Made by a program: the position numbers and the translations under genes. From contig JANPMG010000028.1 in NCBI GenBank assembly GCA_031422675.1, positions 1-64,000 of the forward strand: a DNA stretch of 64,000 nt, given 5' to 3'. The DNA is from JAENVU01 sp031422675. Lineage in GTDB: Bacteria > Actinomycetota > Acidimicrobiia > IMCC26256 > JAENVU01. Positions 50,733 to 58,373 of this stretch are shown here, piece by piece. The notes below the pieces were generated by a model, which had not been told where the DNA came from, ran no database searches, and saw only the letters and a program-made list of their open reading frames with translations. Positions within the stretch are counted from its first letter, which is position 1. Every line of letters begins with the position of its first letter.

Positions 50733-52076
50733 CTAGCGCGAGACGCAATCGGGCAACCACAGCGCGACCGTCGGCGAGTTCTCAACAATCACCGCGTGCC
50801 CCTGATGGGCATCCGCGATCGTTTGCACGATCGCGAGACCGAGGCCGGCTCCACCCCCGCCTCGAGCGCGATCGCCGCGCGCGAATCGCTCGAACGCCCG
50901 CGCCGCGACATCATCGGCGAACCCGAGACCGGTATCCGACACTGCGATCTCGATCCCCGCGCGCTTGGGTCCTGCCTGGACCACCACTGCTCCGTCGCCA
51001 TGACGCAGTGCGTTGTCCACGAGATTCCCGATCGCCTGGCGGAGCCGAGTCGGGTCGGCGTGCACCATGAGGCCAGGTGCGCACTCGACGACGATCGCAC
51101 GGCCCCGCGCGTCGGCGCGGTCGACGAACCGATCTCGAACGCTCCACAGCAAGATCCCGACTTCGACGGTCTCGAACCGCATCGGTAGCTTGCCGTCGCC
51201 AGCCTTGACGATGACCAGCAGATCCTCAGCGAGCTGCGCGAGTCGATCGCACTCCTCGATGGCTGCGTGCAACGAAATGCGGACTGACGGGCCGGCGTCG
51301 GGGCTTCGCAGCGCGCCTTCGAGCTCGGTCTTGATCACCGCGATCGGGGTACGCAGTTCGTGGCTCGCGTCGGCCACGAATCGGCTCTCGCGCTCGAACG
51401 CATCTCGCAGCCGGGTGAGCATCTCGTTCAGGGTCTCACCGAGGCGCCGGATCTCATCGTGCGCGACCGGAAGGGGGAGTCCCGCGTCTGCTTGGGTGAA
51501 TGAGACCTCCCGGGCTCGCCGTCGCATCGCCTCAACGGGGGCGAGACCCGCGGTGGCCAACAGGTAGCCGACGCCAGACGCCAGGAAGGTCGCGATCGCA
51601 CCACCGACCGTAAAGGACCACACCACGCTCGAGAGCGCATCGTTGCGGTCGATCAGGGACTGGCCCACGACGAGCACCTCGTCGTCCGCGACGACCGGAC
51701 GGGACAGAATCCGGGCGGTGCCGTCGATCCCGAGCAGATTGCGTTCGACCGTGATCTCGTTCCGGGCCGCCCGCTCCAAATCCATCCCCCGCAACGCCGG
51801 CCCGCGCGCCCGTCCGCGCGCCGAGCGCACGCGGCCGTCGCGGCCGAGGATCTGCACGAAACTCTCTTCGGCATCTTCGAGCGCGATACCCGTCAGTCGG
51901 ATCGGGCGTGAACCCTGCTCGAGCGAGCGCGCCCGCGATCGCAGTGTTGCGTCGATCCGATCGTCGAGATCCGCTTCGAGCCGCAGATACACAAAGAGAA
52001 ACGCGCCGACCAGCATCAGGAGCATCGCGGCGCCGAACGCGGCGGTGAGCCGGACTCGGATCGGAAGTCTGCTCAC
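50733..52076 (-). CDS. Sensor histidine kinase
   Basis: 447 residues from the GTG at 52076 overlapping the response-regulator stop (GTGA). TM1 (~8-30), extracytoplasmic sensor (~31-150), TM2 (~152-178), HAMP (~180-230), H-box 'DASHELRTPIAVIKTE' (phospho-His), N-box 'GNLVDNALRHGDGA', G-boxes 'DTGLGFAD' and 'GGAGLGLAIVQTIADAH'. OmpR-type partner lies upstream. The signal is unknown. Confidence 0.95.
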   Translation of the reverse strand: MSRLPIRVRLTAAFGAAMLLMLVGAFLFVYLRLEADLDDRIDATLRSRARSLEQGSRPIRLTGIALEDAEESFVQILGRDGRVRSARGRARGPALRGMDLERAARNEITVERNLLGIDGTARILSRPVVADDEVLVVGQSLIDRNDALSSVVWSFTVGGAIATFLASGVGYLLATAGLAPVEAMRRRAREVSFTQADAGLPLPVAHDEIRRLGETLNEMLTRLRDAFERESRFVADASHELRTPIAVIKTELEGALRSPDAGPSVRISLHAAIEECDRLAQLAEDLLVIVKAGDGKLPMRFETVEVGILLWSVRDRFVDRADARGRAIVVECAPGLMVHADPTRLRQAIGNLVDNALRHGDGAVVVQAGPKRAGIEIAVSDTGLGFADDVAARAFERFARGDRARGGGGAGLGLAIVQTIADAHQGHAVIVENSPTVALWLPDCVSR

Positions 52077-52753
52077 CGCCCACCGCCCGCGCGAAGGCGG
52101 TACCCCATCCCTCGGACGGTCTCGATCGATCGCGTCCCGAAGGGTCGGTCGACCTTCTCGCGGAGGTACCGGATGTAGACCTCGATCACGTTGGATCGAT
52201 GTTCGTAGTCGAAGTCCCATGCCGCGTCCAGGAGCTGCTGCCGAGTGAGCACTTGGCCGGGATGGCGCATGAAGGTCTCGAGGATTGCGAATTCCCGGGT
52301 CGACAGATCGATCTCGGTATCACCGCGCCAGACCTGTTGACCGGCAGGATCGAGGCGGAGGTCGGCGACCTCGAGGACCGCGGGTCGTTCTCCGACATCC
52401 CGACGCGCGAGCGCCCGGAGTCGAGCGAGCAGCTCGGCCAACGAGAACGGTTTCGTGAGGTAGTCGTCCGCGCCCACGTCGAGACCGCGCACTCGATCTT
52501 CGACCGCATCCCTCGCCGTCACCATGATGATCGGAATCCACACGCCATCGGCTCGCAGCAGCCGACACGTCTCGAAACCGTCTCGTCCGGGCATCATCAC
52601 GTCGAGGACCATGGCGTCGTAGCTCGCGGCACGCACCATCCAGAGCGCGTCATCACTCGTTGGCGCGATGTCGGCGACGACCGCGGCATTTCGCAGGGCA
52701 CGATGCATTGCGGCGGCCATCCGCACGTCGTCCTCCACGATCAGCACTCGCAC
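52073..52753 (-). CDS. OmpR-family response regulator
   Basis: 226 residues from a GTG at 52753. Receiver domain with acidic pocket 'VEDD', phospho-acceptor Asp in 'AMVLDVMMPGRDGFE', Thr in 'IMVTARD', Lys in 'YLTKPFS'. C-terminal winged helix 'LSTREFAILETFMRHPGQVL' and 'RSNVIEVYIRYLREKVDRPF'. Cognate to the overlapping kinase; likely binds upstream of its own operon, where the intergenic space is about 95 bp before a gene remnant. Confidence 0.96.
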   Translation of the reverse strand: MRVLIVEDDVRMAAAMHRALRNAAVVADIAPTSDDALWMVRAASYDAMVLDVMMPGRDGFETCRLLRADGVWIPIIMVTARDAVEDRVRGLDVGADDYLTKPFSLAELLARLRALARRDVGERPAVLEVADLRLDPAGQQVWRGDTEIDLSTREFAILETFMRHPGQVLTRQQLLDAAWDFDYEHRSNVIEVYIRYLREKVDRPFGTRSIETVRGMGYRLRAGGGR

Positions 52754-52847
52754 CCCCCGAGTATGGGCCAAAATATGAGAGGCAGATGAGAGGACAAGCA
52801 ACCCCGGGTCGTGGTGAAACCCATTGCGAACGTCCGGAGTTCGGACC

Positions 52848-53069
52848 CTACGGAGTCGTACCGAGATCGACGGCGTGGAGATTGTCACCCATCTCGTTGG
52901 GTTCGTCACCGCGGGTGGCCGTGTCGCCGTAGCCGAGTTCGCCGTAGGCACCCGAGCCCCAACACTTCACGGTGGCATCGTCGAGCAGAGCACACGATTG
53001 GATTCCGCTCGCCGCGCTGACCCCGACGGCCGTACGGCCGGCACCAACGTTGACAACTGCGAGGTTGCG
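52848..53069 (-). pseudogene. RCC1-repeat protein fragment
   Basis: The minus-strand frame between a TAG at 53072-53070 and a TAG at 52850-52848 encodes RCC1-type repeat sequence: 'VGAGRTAVGVSAASGIQSC', 'ALLDDATVKCWGSGAYGELG', 'YGDTATRGDEPNEMGDN', then 'LHAVDLGT'. RCC1 units normally come as seven or more in a long secreted or propeller protein; here there is little over one unit, no proper start codon, and stops on both sides. I read it as a remnant of a deleted larger gene. Confidence 0.6.
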
Positions 53070-53214
53070 CTACGAATCCTCCCTCGCCGACCTCGATGCG
53101 CAGGGTGCGTTCTTCTTCGCCGGTCTTGCCGTTTTACTCAGCGCAATCGCACCTGACCCATCGCTCTGAGTCGTCCGCCAGCCGAACCCTGCGCGCCGCC
53201 TCGGCGACCCAGAC

Positions 53215-53973
53215 CTACTTCGGGGCGAAGCGCACGCCGGCGTCCAGACGGATGCAGCTGCCGTTCAGCATCGGGTTGCGCACGATCGCGAGTGCGAGCT
53301 GCGCGTACTCCTCCGGCTTACCCATACGGCGCGGGAACGCGTTGTCGCGTGTCAGTTCCGCCTGCATCTCCGGCGGCGCGAGCGAGGTGAGACCCGTCTC
53401 GAACAGACTCGGCGCGATCGCGACCGAGCGGATGCCGAGCGTCCCGAGATCGCGTGCCATCGGCAACATCATCGCGGCCACGCCGGCTTTCGCCGCGGTG
53501 TAGGCGACCTGACCGATCTGTCCTTCGAACGCGGCGACTGAAGCGGTGTCGATGATCACACCGCGCTCGCCATCCTCCGGCTCGTTCTCGCGCATGTGCC
53601 ACGCCTGCAGCCGATTGAGGTTGAACGTCGCCACGAGACTGAACTCGATCACCCGCCGGAACTCGTCGATCGGGTGCGGACCCGCCTTGGAGATCGTGCG
53701 CATCGCGATTCCACCACCGGCGGTATTCACCGCAATGTGCAGCGCACCGAGCGCGTCAATCGCCGACGCGAACGCGGCGTCGACGGAGTCCCCATCCATC
53801 ACGTCGCACGGGTGGAATGTGGCGCCCATCTCGGCGGCGACTTCCGCGCCCGCCGACTTCGGCAGATCGAGGATCGCAACATCGGCGCCCGCTTCGCGCA
53901 ACATCTCCGCCGTCGCCCGCGCCATGCCCGACGCGCCGCCGACGACCATCGCTGCCTTCCCCTGGATCTGCAT
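53215..53973 (-). CDS. SDR family oxidoreductase (3-hydroxyacyl-CoA dehydrogenase-like)
   Basis: 252 residues; AAGGAGG precedes the ATG. Rossmann motif 'MVVGGASGMARATAEML' (TGxxxGxG variant with VGG), Asp after strand 2 ('VAILDLPKSAG') favouring NAD(H), NAG-type 'AVNTAGGGIA', catalytic 'IDTASVAAFEGQIG' (Ser) and 'YTAAK'. The layout resembles type-2 3-hydroxyacyl-CoA dehydrogenases (HSD17B10-like), 'GVRFAPK' at the end. Probably fatty-acid or steroid side-chain oxidation; substrate not established. Confidence 0.92.
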   Translation of the reverse strand: MQIQGKAAMVVGGASGMARATAEMLREAGADVAILDLPKSAGAEVAAEMGATFHPCDVMDGDSVDAAFASAIDALGALHIAVNTAGGGIAMRTISKAGPHPIDEFRRVIEFSLVATFNLNRLQAWHMRENEPEDGERGVIIDTASVAAFEGQIGQVAYTAAKAGVAAMMLPMARDLGTLGIRSVAIAPSLFETGLTSLAPPEMQAELTRDNAFPRRMGKPEEYAQLALAIVRNPMLNGSCIRLDAGVRFAPK

Positions 53974-54109
53974 CGGGGTGTACCTCCTTCACTCGTGGAG
54001 GGCGGAAACTACCGGGTCCCACTTGTTCGGCGCGGCGACCGTCACGCGTTGAACCCGACCGCGATCCCGACGGCCAGCAGGATGTTCAGCAGCGCGACAC
54101 CCACAAGCC

Positions 54110-54403
54110 GAGTCACTGGGAATCTCAGTCGCCTACCTCGCGATCCCGGCCACCATCTTCGGAGTCTGGGAACACGTCGAGGCGAATCACGACGCGGGTC
54201 CGCTCAACTTTCGCTACGCGAAGAGTTGGCCCACGATGTCCTCGTGGTCGCAGTGGTGGAAGGCGGCCACCAAAGCCGTACGCCCGTCACCTCCACTGAC
54301 GCCGGGAGTGCTCGCGCTGATTGCATTCATGGTGTTGATCGCCATCAGTCGGCCGCCGTGCCGACGTGCCGACGCGACCGAGCCCCAGTCACCGTTGCGG
54401 TGA
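54110..54403 (+). pseudogene. 5'-truncated small membrane protein remnant
   Basis: An open plus-strand frame with protein-like sequence but no ATG, GTG or TTG start: 'GISVAYLAIPATIFGVWEHV' (membrane helix), 'ANHDAGPLNFRYAKSWPTMS', 'WSQWWKAATKAVRPSPPLTP', 'GVLALIAFMVLIAISRPPC' (second helix), stop at 54401-54403. The aromatic-rich middle and helix pair look like a genuine small membrane protein that lost its N-terminus. A 24-residue hydrophobic peptide frame lies antisense at 54115-54042. Confidence 0.4.
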
Positions 54404-54420
54404 CCGGGGCTCGCGTCGGC
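54368..54420. terminator. Long imperfect inverted repeat
   Basis: GTCACCG-TTG-CGGTGAC forms a 7-bp stem, extended by CGAGCCCC/GGGGCTCG and further outward by GCCGACGCG arms with a small bulge. It separates the plus-strand remnant from the minus-strand frame at 54435-54572 and would work in both directions. There is no T-tract. Confidence 0.5.
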
Positions 54421-54434
54421 CGCAGTTCAGTGCC

Positions 54435-54572
54435 TCAGCGCAGCGGCGCCGACGTGGCGTACTGCGTGGTCGAGGCCAGCACGGAGTTGCTGCTGTCCAG
54501 CAGTTCCGCGTCGATCTTGTACGGCGTGGTGTACGAGTCAAGCAGTTCGCGTGCCCCGCACCGCTGGGTCAC
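54435..54572 (-). CDS. 45-residue frame, likely C-terminal fragment of a lost secreted protein
   Basis: From the GTG at 54572, overlapping the nucleotidyltransferase stop (GTGA). It encodes 'ARELLDSYTTPYKIDAELL', 'DSSNSVLASTTQYATSAPLR'. The composition and phrasing look like the end of an extracellular beta-sandwich domain rather than a short cytosolic protein. The overlap with the upstream stop may be coincidental. It might instead be a genuine small product of the same operon. Low certainty. Confidence 0.3.
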   Translation of the reverse strand: MTQRCGARELLDSYTTPYKIDAELLDSSNSVLASTTQYATSAPLR

Positions 54573-55021
54573 GCGTCGCGGCTGCGAAGACTCTCGATAT
54601 CAGCGAGGTCTTGGGCGCGACCAGCGGCGGCTTTGTTGGCGATGAGGTCATCGACACCGATGAATGGCACGATAATCCCGTCGAGGTCGAGGTCGACTCG
54701 ATCCCGCCAACATTGCTCGAAGACCACTCCCGACGGAGATGTGAGTAGATCGACACGGTTCGGCGGGTACCCCAGCTGAATGACGGAGTCCGGCGTCGTG
54801 AAGTCGGTCGAGGTCAGACCGAGCCCGCCGAAGCCGAAGTCCTGGAGCGCGGCCACGGTTGCTTCGCCATTGGCCTCGTCCATCCAGATCCAGATGTCGA
54901 GATCCTTGGTGTAGCGAGGGTGGCCGTGCACCGCGACGGCCCAACCGCCGACGATCAGGTAGCGAACGTCACGGGCGGCGAAGGACTCGAGCAACTCGCG
55001 GAAGTCTCGGTTCAGTTTCAT
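54569..55021 (-). CDS. Nucleotidyltransferase (DUF6036-like, putative toxin-type)
   Basis: 150 residues from the ATG at 55021 ('MKLNRDFRELLESFAARDVR'); an ATG at 55033 is also in frame. Nucleotidyltransferase motif 'YLIVGGWAVAVHGHPRYTKD' followed by 'LDIWI' (the GG...DxD catalytic pattern). 'GVDDLIANKAAAGRAQDLAD' is the terminal signature seen in this family. The start overlaps the upstream small gene by 53 nt in another frame. Such paired genes resemble MNT/AbiEii-type toxin-antitoxin modules; the role here is inferred only. Confidence 0.8.
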   Translation of the reverse strand: MKLNRDFRELLESFAARDVRYLIVGGWAVAVHGHPRYTKDLDIWIWMDEANGEATVAALQDFGFGGLGLTSTDFTTPDSVIQLGYPPNRVDLLTSPSGVVFEQCWRDRVDLDLDGIIVPFIGVDDLIANKAAAGRAQDLADIESLRSRDA

Positions 55022-55139
55022 CGCACCACCCATGAAACTCGCGACGCATCTCGCTCACGGCCGCAACCCGCTGCTCCGGCCGCTTCGATCGCCAGAACTG
55101 AAGGTCGTCGTGTGCATCGAACATCGACTTTTTTGTCAC
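54969..55139 (-). CDS. Small protein overlapping the nucleotidyltransferase gene (antitoxin-like)
   Basis: About 56 residues from a GTG at 55139, or 51 from the ATG at 55124. 'DDLQFWRSKRPEQRVAAVSE', 'MRREFHGWCDETEPRLPRV', 'ARVLRRP'. The pattern W(R)S-x-PE-R-V..(E)xRREFHGW...RV.RVLRR is one I recognise from small proteins encoded directly before DUF6036 nucleotidyltransferases. Its last 53 nt are shared, out of frame, with the start of the nucleotidyltransferase gene. Function unknown; partner or antitoxin is a reasonable guess. Confidence 0.65.
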   Translation of the reverse strand: MTKKSMFDAHDDLQFWRSKRPEQRVAAVSEMRREFHGWCDETEPRLPRVARVLRRP

Positions 55140-55206
55140 GACGCGAGCGATGCCAGCCACGCATCCAGTGTACCCGTCGCCGCAGCAGGACGATGGCTTC
55201 GGCGCG

Positions 55207-55467
55207 TCACGCGTCCTCGAAGCTGGTGTCGTCGACGAAGCCGTCGTCATCGGACGGACACCCGCAACTGATGAGCTGACCGCGACAACATGGACACCTC
55301 TGGAGGTCACAGCCCGGGTGGTGTAGCCCGCCGCCCGCGGTGCCGCAGTCTCCGCAGCGTGACCGCGTACGTGAGAGCGGCAACGTCACTTCCCGCTGGT
55401 GCAGGGCGTCAACGGTGCAGGACGCGCCCGTCAACATCTCTTGCTCACACCACGTGCATATCGCCAT
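55207..55467 (-). CDS. Small zinc-ribbon protein
   Basis: 86 residues from the ATG at 55467, with GGAGGAAG upstream. Paired Cys motifs 'CTWCEQEM', 'CGDCGTAGGGLHHPGCDLQ' and 'CPCCRGQLISCGC' suggest two zinc knuckles. Acidic C-terminus 'DDDGFVDDTSFEDA'. No known function. It lies 68 bp upstream of the antitoxin-like gene on the same strand. Confidence 0.75.
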   Translation of the reverse strand: MAICTWCEQEMLTGASCTVDALHQREVTLPLSRTRSRCGDCGTAGGGLHHPGCDLQRCPCCRGQLISCGCPSDDDGFVDDTSFEDA

Positions 55468-55637
55468 GACACTTCCTCCAAAATCCGTGATCCGTCGAGG
55501 GGGAAGTTGCAGCACGAGGCGCCGAAGCGGACCCTACCCACGAGGTGTGACCACGCCCCTTCCTCGGGGCGATCGCCCCGTGGCCGGGCTGCCTCACACC
55601 ACCGTCGATACGGAAAGAGACCGGCGCAGAGCTCTGT

Positions 55638-55781
55638 TCAGGAACCGCCGATCAGGTCGATGACTTCGGTCGTCGTTCGGACGTCGCCGAAGCTGCGATA
55701 GATCGTGTGCAACGTCGCGCTCAGATCTTGGTCGCGCATCGCGGCGTTCGCATCGGCGACAAAGATCACGCGGTAGCCGAG
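55638..55781 (-). pseudogene. C-terminal remnant of an isochorismatase-family cysteine hydrolase
   Basis: About 45 residues: 'ALGYRVIFVADANAAMRDQD', 'LSATLHTIYRSFGDVRTTTE', 'VIDLIGGS' then TGA. This matches the final strand-helix region (G-Y-x-V-x-F-V-x-D-A...VRTTxEV) of isochorismatase-like hydrolases. The catalytic Asp/Lys/Cys region is missing, and the homologous sequence begins inside the 3' end of the SDR gene in another frame. A GTG overlapping the SDR stop (GTGA) could still start a 43-residue peptide. Confidence 0.55.
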
Positions 55782-56551
55782 CGCGCTTGCATCGCGGCCA
55801 CCTCAGCCGCCAGGTTGCGTCCGATCAGTTTCGCCACCGCATTCGGCGCCACCCGGTGCAGCCGCCACAGCAGCGCCGCGCGGCCGGGGGTGATCAAGCC
55901 ACGGTTGTCACGCACGCCGTTCACGACGGCATCCGCGAGCGTCCCCGGCGTCAACGGCTTGCCGCCCGCGGCGGTGATGTATCGCCGCACGTCCATGCCT
56001 CGGGTCGAGCCGGGCTGGTCGAGGAGCGGCGTTTCGACCGGTCCCGGGCAGACAGTGGTGACACCGACCCCGTGACGCGCCGCCTCCGGCCGCAAGCTCG
56101 CACCGAGGCCGACCACCGCATGCTTCGTCATTGCGTACGGCGTGAGCAACGGGGCACCGAGCAATCCCGAGAGTGACGCCATCAGGACGATGGCGCCTTG
56201 GCCGCGGTCGACCAGTATGGGGTACGCAGCCTGAACGGTGTTCGCGGTCCCTCGGATGTTGACGTCGATCGAGCGCGTCCAGTCGCTTGCGGTCAGATCC
56301 TCGACGAGACCACCGACGCCGATCCCGGCGTTGGCCACCACCACATCGAGCCGACCCCGCTCGGCCCGCAGCTCGCTGAAAGCCCGGCGAGTTGCGTCCC
56401 CGTCGGTGACATCGAGATCGATGACAGCACCTCGGCCGGGAAGATCCGCCGACACCGCCACGGCTCCGGCACGCTCGAACGCGGTTCCGAGGGCCGATCC
56501 AATCCCACCGGCCCCACCGGTGATGACGACGACCGCGTTTTCCAGATCCAT
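55766..56551 (-). CDS. SDR family oxidoreductase
   Basis: 261 residues from the ATG at 56551 (AGGGGG upstream). 'VVITGGAGGIGSALGTAFER' (TGGAGGIG), Asp-ending strand 'VSADLPGRG', 'VVANAGIGVGGLVED', Ser in 'IVLMASLSGLLGAPLLT', 'PYAMTKHAVVG' (YxxxK). Classical SDR of unknown substrate, NAD(P)-dependent. The C-terminal residues may derive from a junction: the last codons overlap, out of frame, with an isochorismatase-hydrolase remnant. Confidence 0.92.
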   Translation of the reverse strand: MDLENAVVVITGGAGGIGSALGTAFERAGAVAVSADLPGRGAVIDLDVTDGDATRRAFSELRAERGRLDVVVANAGIGVGGLVEDLTASDWTRSIDVNIRGTANTVQAAYPILVDRGQGAIVLMASLSGLLGAPLLTPYAMTKHAVVGLGASLRPEAARHGVGVTTVCPGPVETPLLDQPGSTRGMDVRRYITAAGGKPLTPGTLADAVVNGVRDNRGLITPGRAALLWRLHRVAPNAVAKLIGRNLAAEVAAMQARSATA

Positions 56552-56660
56552 CAAGCCCCCTGTTGTCGTTGCATCGATTCCCAGCCCTTCGTTGCGGCAC
56601 TGATCCGATCAGCTGGGCGTCTTGGGCCAGCTCCAGTCTCCGCCTGCGAGACTCGCTCGC

Positions 56661-57101
56661 ATGGAGGCATTCGTCACTGCGGGCGCGGGGTTCCTCCTCG
56701 CGGTGCTCTGGTTCGACCTCATGTTCGACGTGCAAGTCCGCGGCACGGTGACTGACGAAGCGATTGCATCGATCTCTGCGTACTACCGGCGCGTCACCAC
56801 GGACGCACGCCCCATGAACCGATTTGTCGCGGTCGCGATGCTAGCCACCGTCATCGCAATCGTCGCGGAGCTCACGACCGATCGGGTCGCCGCGTGGGTC
56901 GGCTGGGTTTCGCTTGGACTTGCCGTCGTGGCGATGTCGACGGCTGCGCTCCGTACCGTGCCGCGCGCGGTGCGCCTCGGCGCCAACCTCGACCCAGCCG
57001 ACGAGCAGGCGCGCATGGCTCGGCGCATCCTGCACGAGCACGTGCTGTGCTTCCTCTCGATCGGCGCGCTGATTGCCGTCCAACTCACCCACGCCGCTTG
57101 A
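56661..57101 (+). CDS. Small integral membrane protein of unknown function
   Basis: 146 residues, about four transmembrane helices: 'AFVTAGAGFLLAVLWFDLMF', 'NRFVAVAMLATVIAIVAEL', 'AAWVGWVSLGLAVVAMSTA', 'VLCFLSIGALIAVQLTHAA'. 'WFDLMFDVQVRG' with acidic residues in the first helix end is notable. Unrecognised family. It is divergent from the SDR gene and precedes the SCO6745-family gene by 22 bp, probably one transcript. Confidence 0.7.
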   Translation: MEAFVTAGAGFLLAVLWFDLMFDVQVRGTVTDEAIASISAYYRRVTTDARPMNRFVAVAMLATVIAIVAELTTDRVAAWVGWVSLGLAVVAMSTAALRTVPRAVRLGANLDPADEQARMARRILHEHVLCFLSIGALIAVQLTHAA

Positions 57102-57123
57102 CCGTCAACACCAAGGAGACCCG

Positions 57124-57966
57124 ATGGACCCGATGATCGCTCGCCGGACGTGGCGGACTCTGGAACCGATTCACGGCATGATCTACTTCTCGCCCGAGGC
57201 CGCCACGGCGTACGAGCGGTTGGGCCTGACCGGCCGGATGGGTTACTTCGCCTCGCGCGCCGCGCCCATGGGGGCCGTGCCCGCCGAAGTTGTCATCGCG
57301 ACCTTCTACAACTTCCGACCGCAACTGGTTCGCGACGCGATCCCGGAGGCGTGGACGCGCGCCACGCCGGCCGCGATCCTCGCGGCGCGGGTGGCCTCGG
57401 CCGACGGCGCGCTGCGGCGCTCCGTCCCCGACGCGATCGGCAGCGAAGATGTGACGGAGGCGGCTGGACTCGCGCGCCAAGCCGCCGAGGTCGCGTGCGA
57501 ACACCTCGACGGCCGCCCACTCTTCGCCGGCCATGCATCACTCCCCTGGCCCGACGAACCCCACCTCGTGCTCTGGCACGCGCAAAGTCTCCTGCGCGAG
57601 TTCCGCGGCGACGGGCACATCGCCGCGCTGCTTACGGCCGGATTGAGCGGACTCGAAGCTGCGATCACCCATGTCGCCACGGGCGAAGTCCCCGGCGCGG
57701 TGATGCTGGCCACCCGTGATTGGCCGGCGAGTGAATGGGCCGCCGGCATCGAGGGTTTACGGGCGCGCGGAATCCTCGAACCCGGTGACGACCTGGCGCT
57801 CACCGAGCGCGGCCGCGCCCAACGCGAGTGGGTGGAGGACACCACCGACGCGGCTGCCGCCGTCGCCTACGAGACCTTGGGTGATGACGGATGCGCGCGA
57901 CTCCGCACGCTCGGTCGACCACTGAGTCGGGCCATCGTCGACGGCGGATTCCTCCGGCCTCTCTGA
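57124..57966 (+). CDS. SCO6745 family protein
   Basis: 280 residues; GGAGACCCG precedes the ATG. The N-terminus 'ARRTWRTLEPIHGMIYFSPE', with 'GLTGRMGYFASRAAPMGAVP' and 'EVVIATFYNFRPQLVRDAIP', is diagnostic of this actinobacterial family. The C-terminal third resembles a winged-helix module ('GLRARGILEPGDDLALTERG'). Function unknown; often found near redox and lipid genes. Confidence 0.88.
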   Translation: MDPMIARRTWRTLEPIHGMIYFSPEAATAYERLGLTGRMGYFASRAAPMGAVPAEVVIATFYNFRPQLVRDAIPEAWTRATPAAILAARVASADGALRRSVPDAIGSEDVTEAAGLARQAAEVACEHLDGRPLFAGHASLPWPDEPHLVLWHAQSLLREFRGDGHIAALLTAGLSGLEAAITHVATGEVPGAVMLATRDWPASEWAAGIEGLRARGILEPGDDLALTERGRAQREWVEDTTDAAAAVAYETLGDDGCARLRTLGRPLSRAIVDGGFLRPL

Positions 57967-57981
57967 CTGCTCGTACCCCGG

Positions 57982-58031
57982 CGAACCGACGCGCCGAATG
58001 CAAGCTGGGGCTTGCGCTTTTGGTACGAGTT
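57982..58031 (-). repeat. Dispersed palindromic intergenic repeat, copy B
   Basis: Reverse-oriented counterpart of 15953-16002, lying between the SCO6745-family gene and tRNA-Arg. Confidence 0.75.
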
Positions 58032-58124
58032 GCGGGACGGGGGTGGGCGGCGGCGGGTCCGCGGTGAAAGTCACTCCCTGAGCCCGAGTCGGCAACCGTT
58101 ACACTGACCCGGCCCGCAAGACTC

Positions 58125-58198
58125 GCGCCCGTAGCTCAGCTGGATAGAGCAGTGGACTTCTAATCCGCCGGTCGGAGGTTCGAGTCCTCCCGGGCGCG
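58125..58198 (+). tRNA. tRNA-Arg (TCT)
   Basis: 74 nt. Acceptor GCGCCCG/CGGGCGC, anticodon stem GTGGA/TCCGC with loop CTTCTAA, anticodon TCT. The discriminator G is followed by CCG, so CCA is not encoded. Confidence 0.95.
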
Positions 58199-58250
58199 CC
58201 GGCGACGCCACAATGTCGGCGGAACACGACGGCTGAGCCGTCATCTCATG

Positions 58251-58327
58251 GTGGCCGTAGCTCAGTTGGCTAGAGCGCCGGGTTGTGATCCCGGAGGTCG
58301 GGGGTTCGAAACCCCTCGGTCACCCCA
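58251..58327 (+). tRNA. tRNA-His (GTG)
   Basis: Acceptor GTGGCCG/CGGTCAC, discriminator C, CCA encoded at 58325-58327; G at 58250 can be the extra G-1. Anticodon loop TTGTGAT gives GTG. Its 3' half and flank are duplicated at 59698-59760. Confidence 0.95.
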
Positions 58328-58353
58328 CTCAACGCGACGCTTGGCGTCGCGCG
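58290..58353 (+). repeat. Direct repeat at the tRNA-His 3' end, copy 1 (att-like)
   Basis: From 'cccggaggtcgggggttcg' in the tRNA through 'cgtcgcgcg' downstream. Aligned with 59698-59760 with a few mismatches and small gaps. Together they bracket the amidohydrolase gene. Confidence 0.7.
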
Positions 58354-58373
58354 CCCAACTCAAGGAGTCGGCC

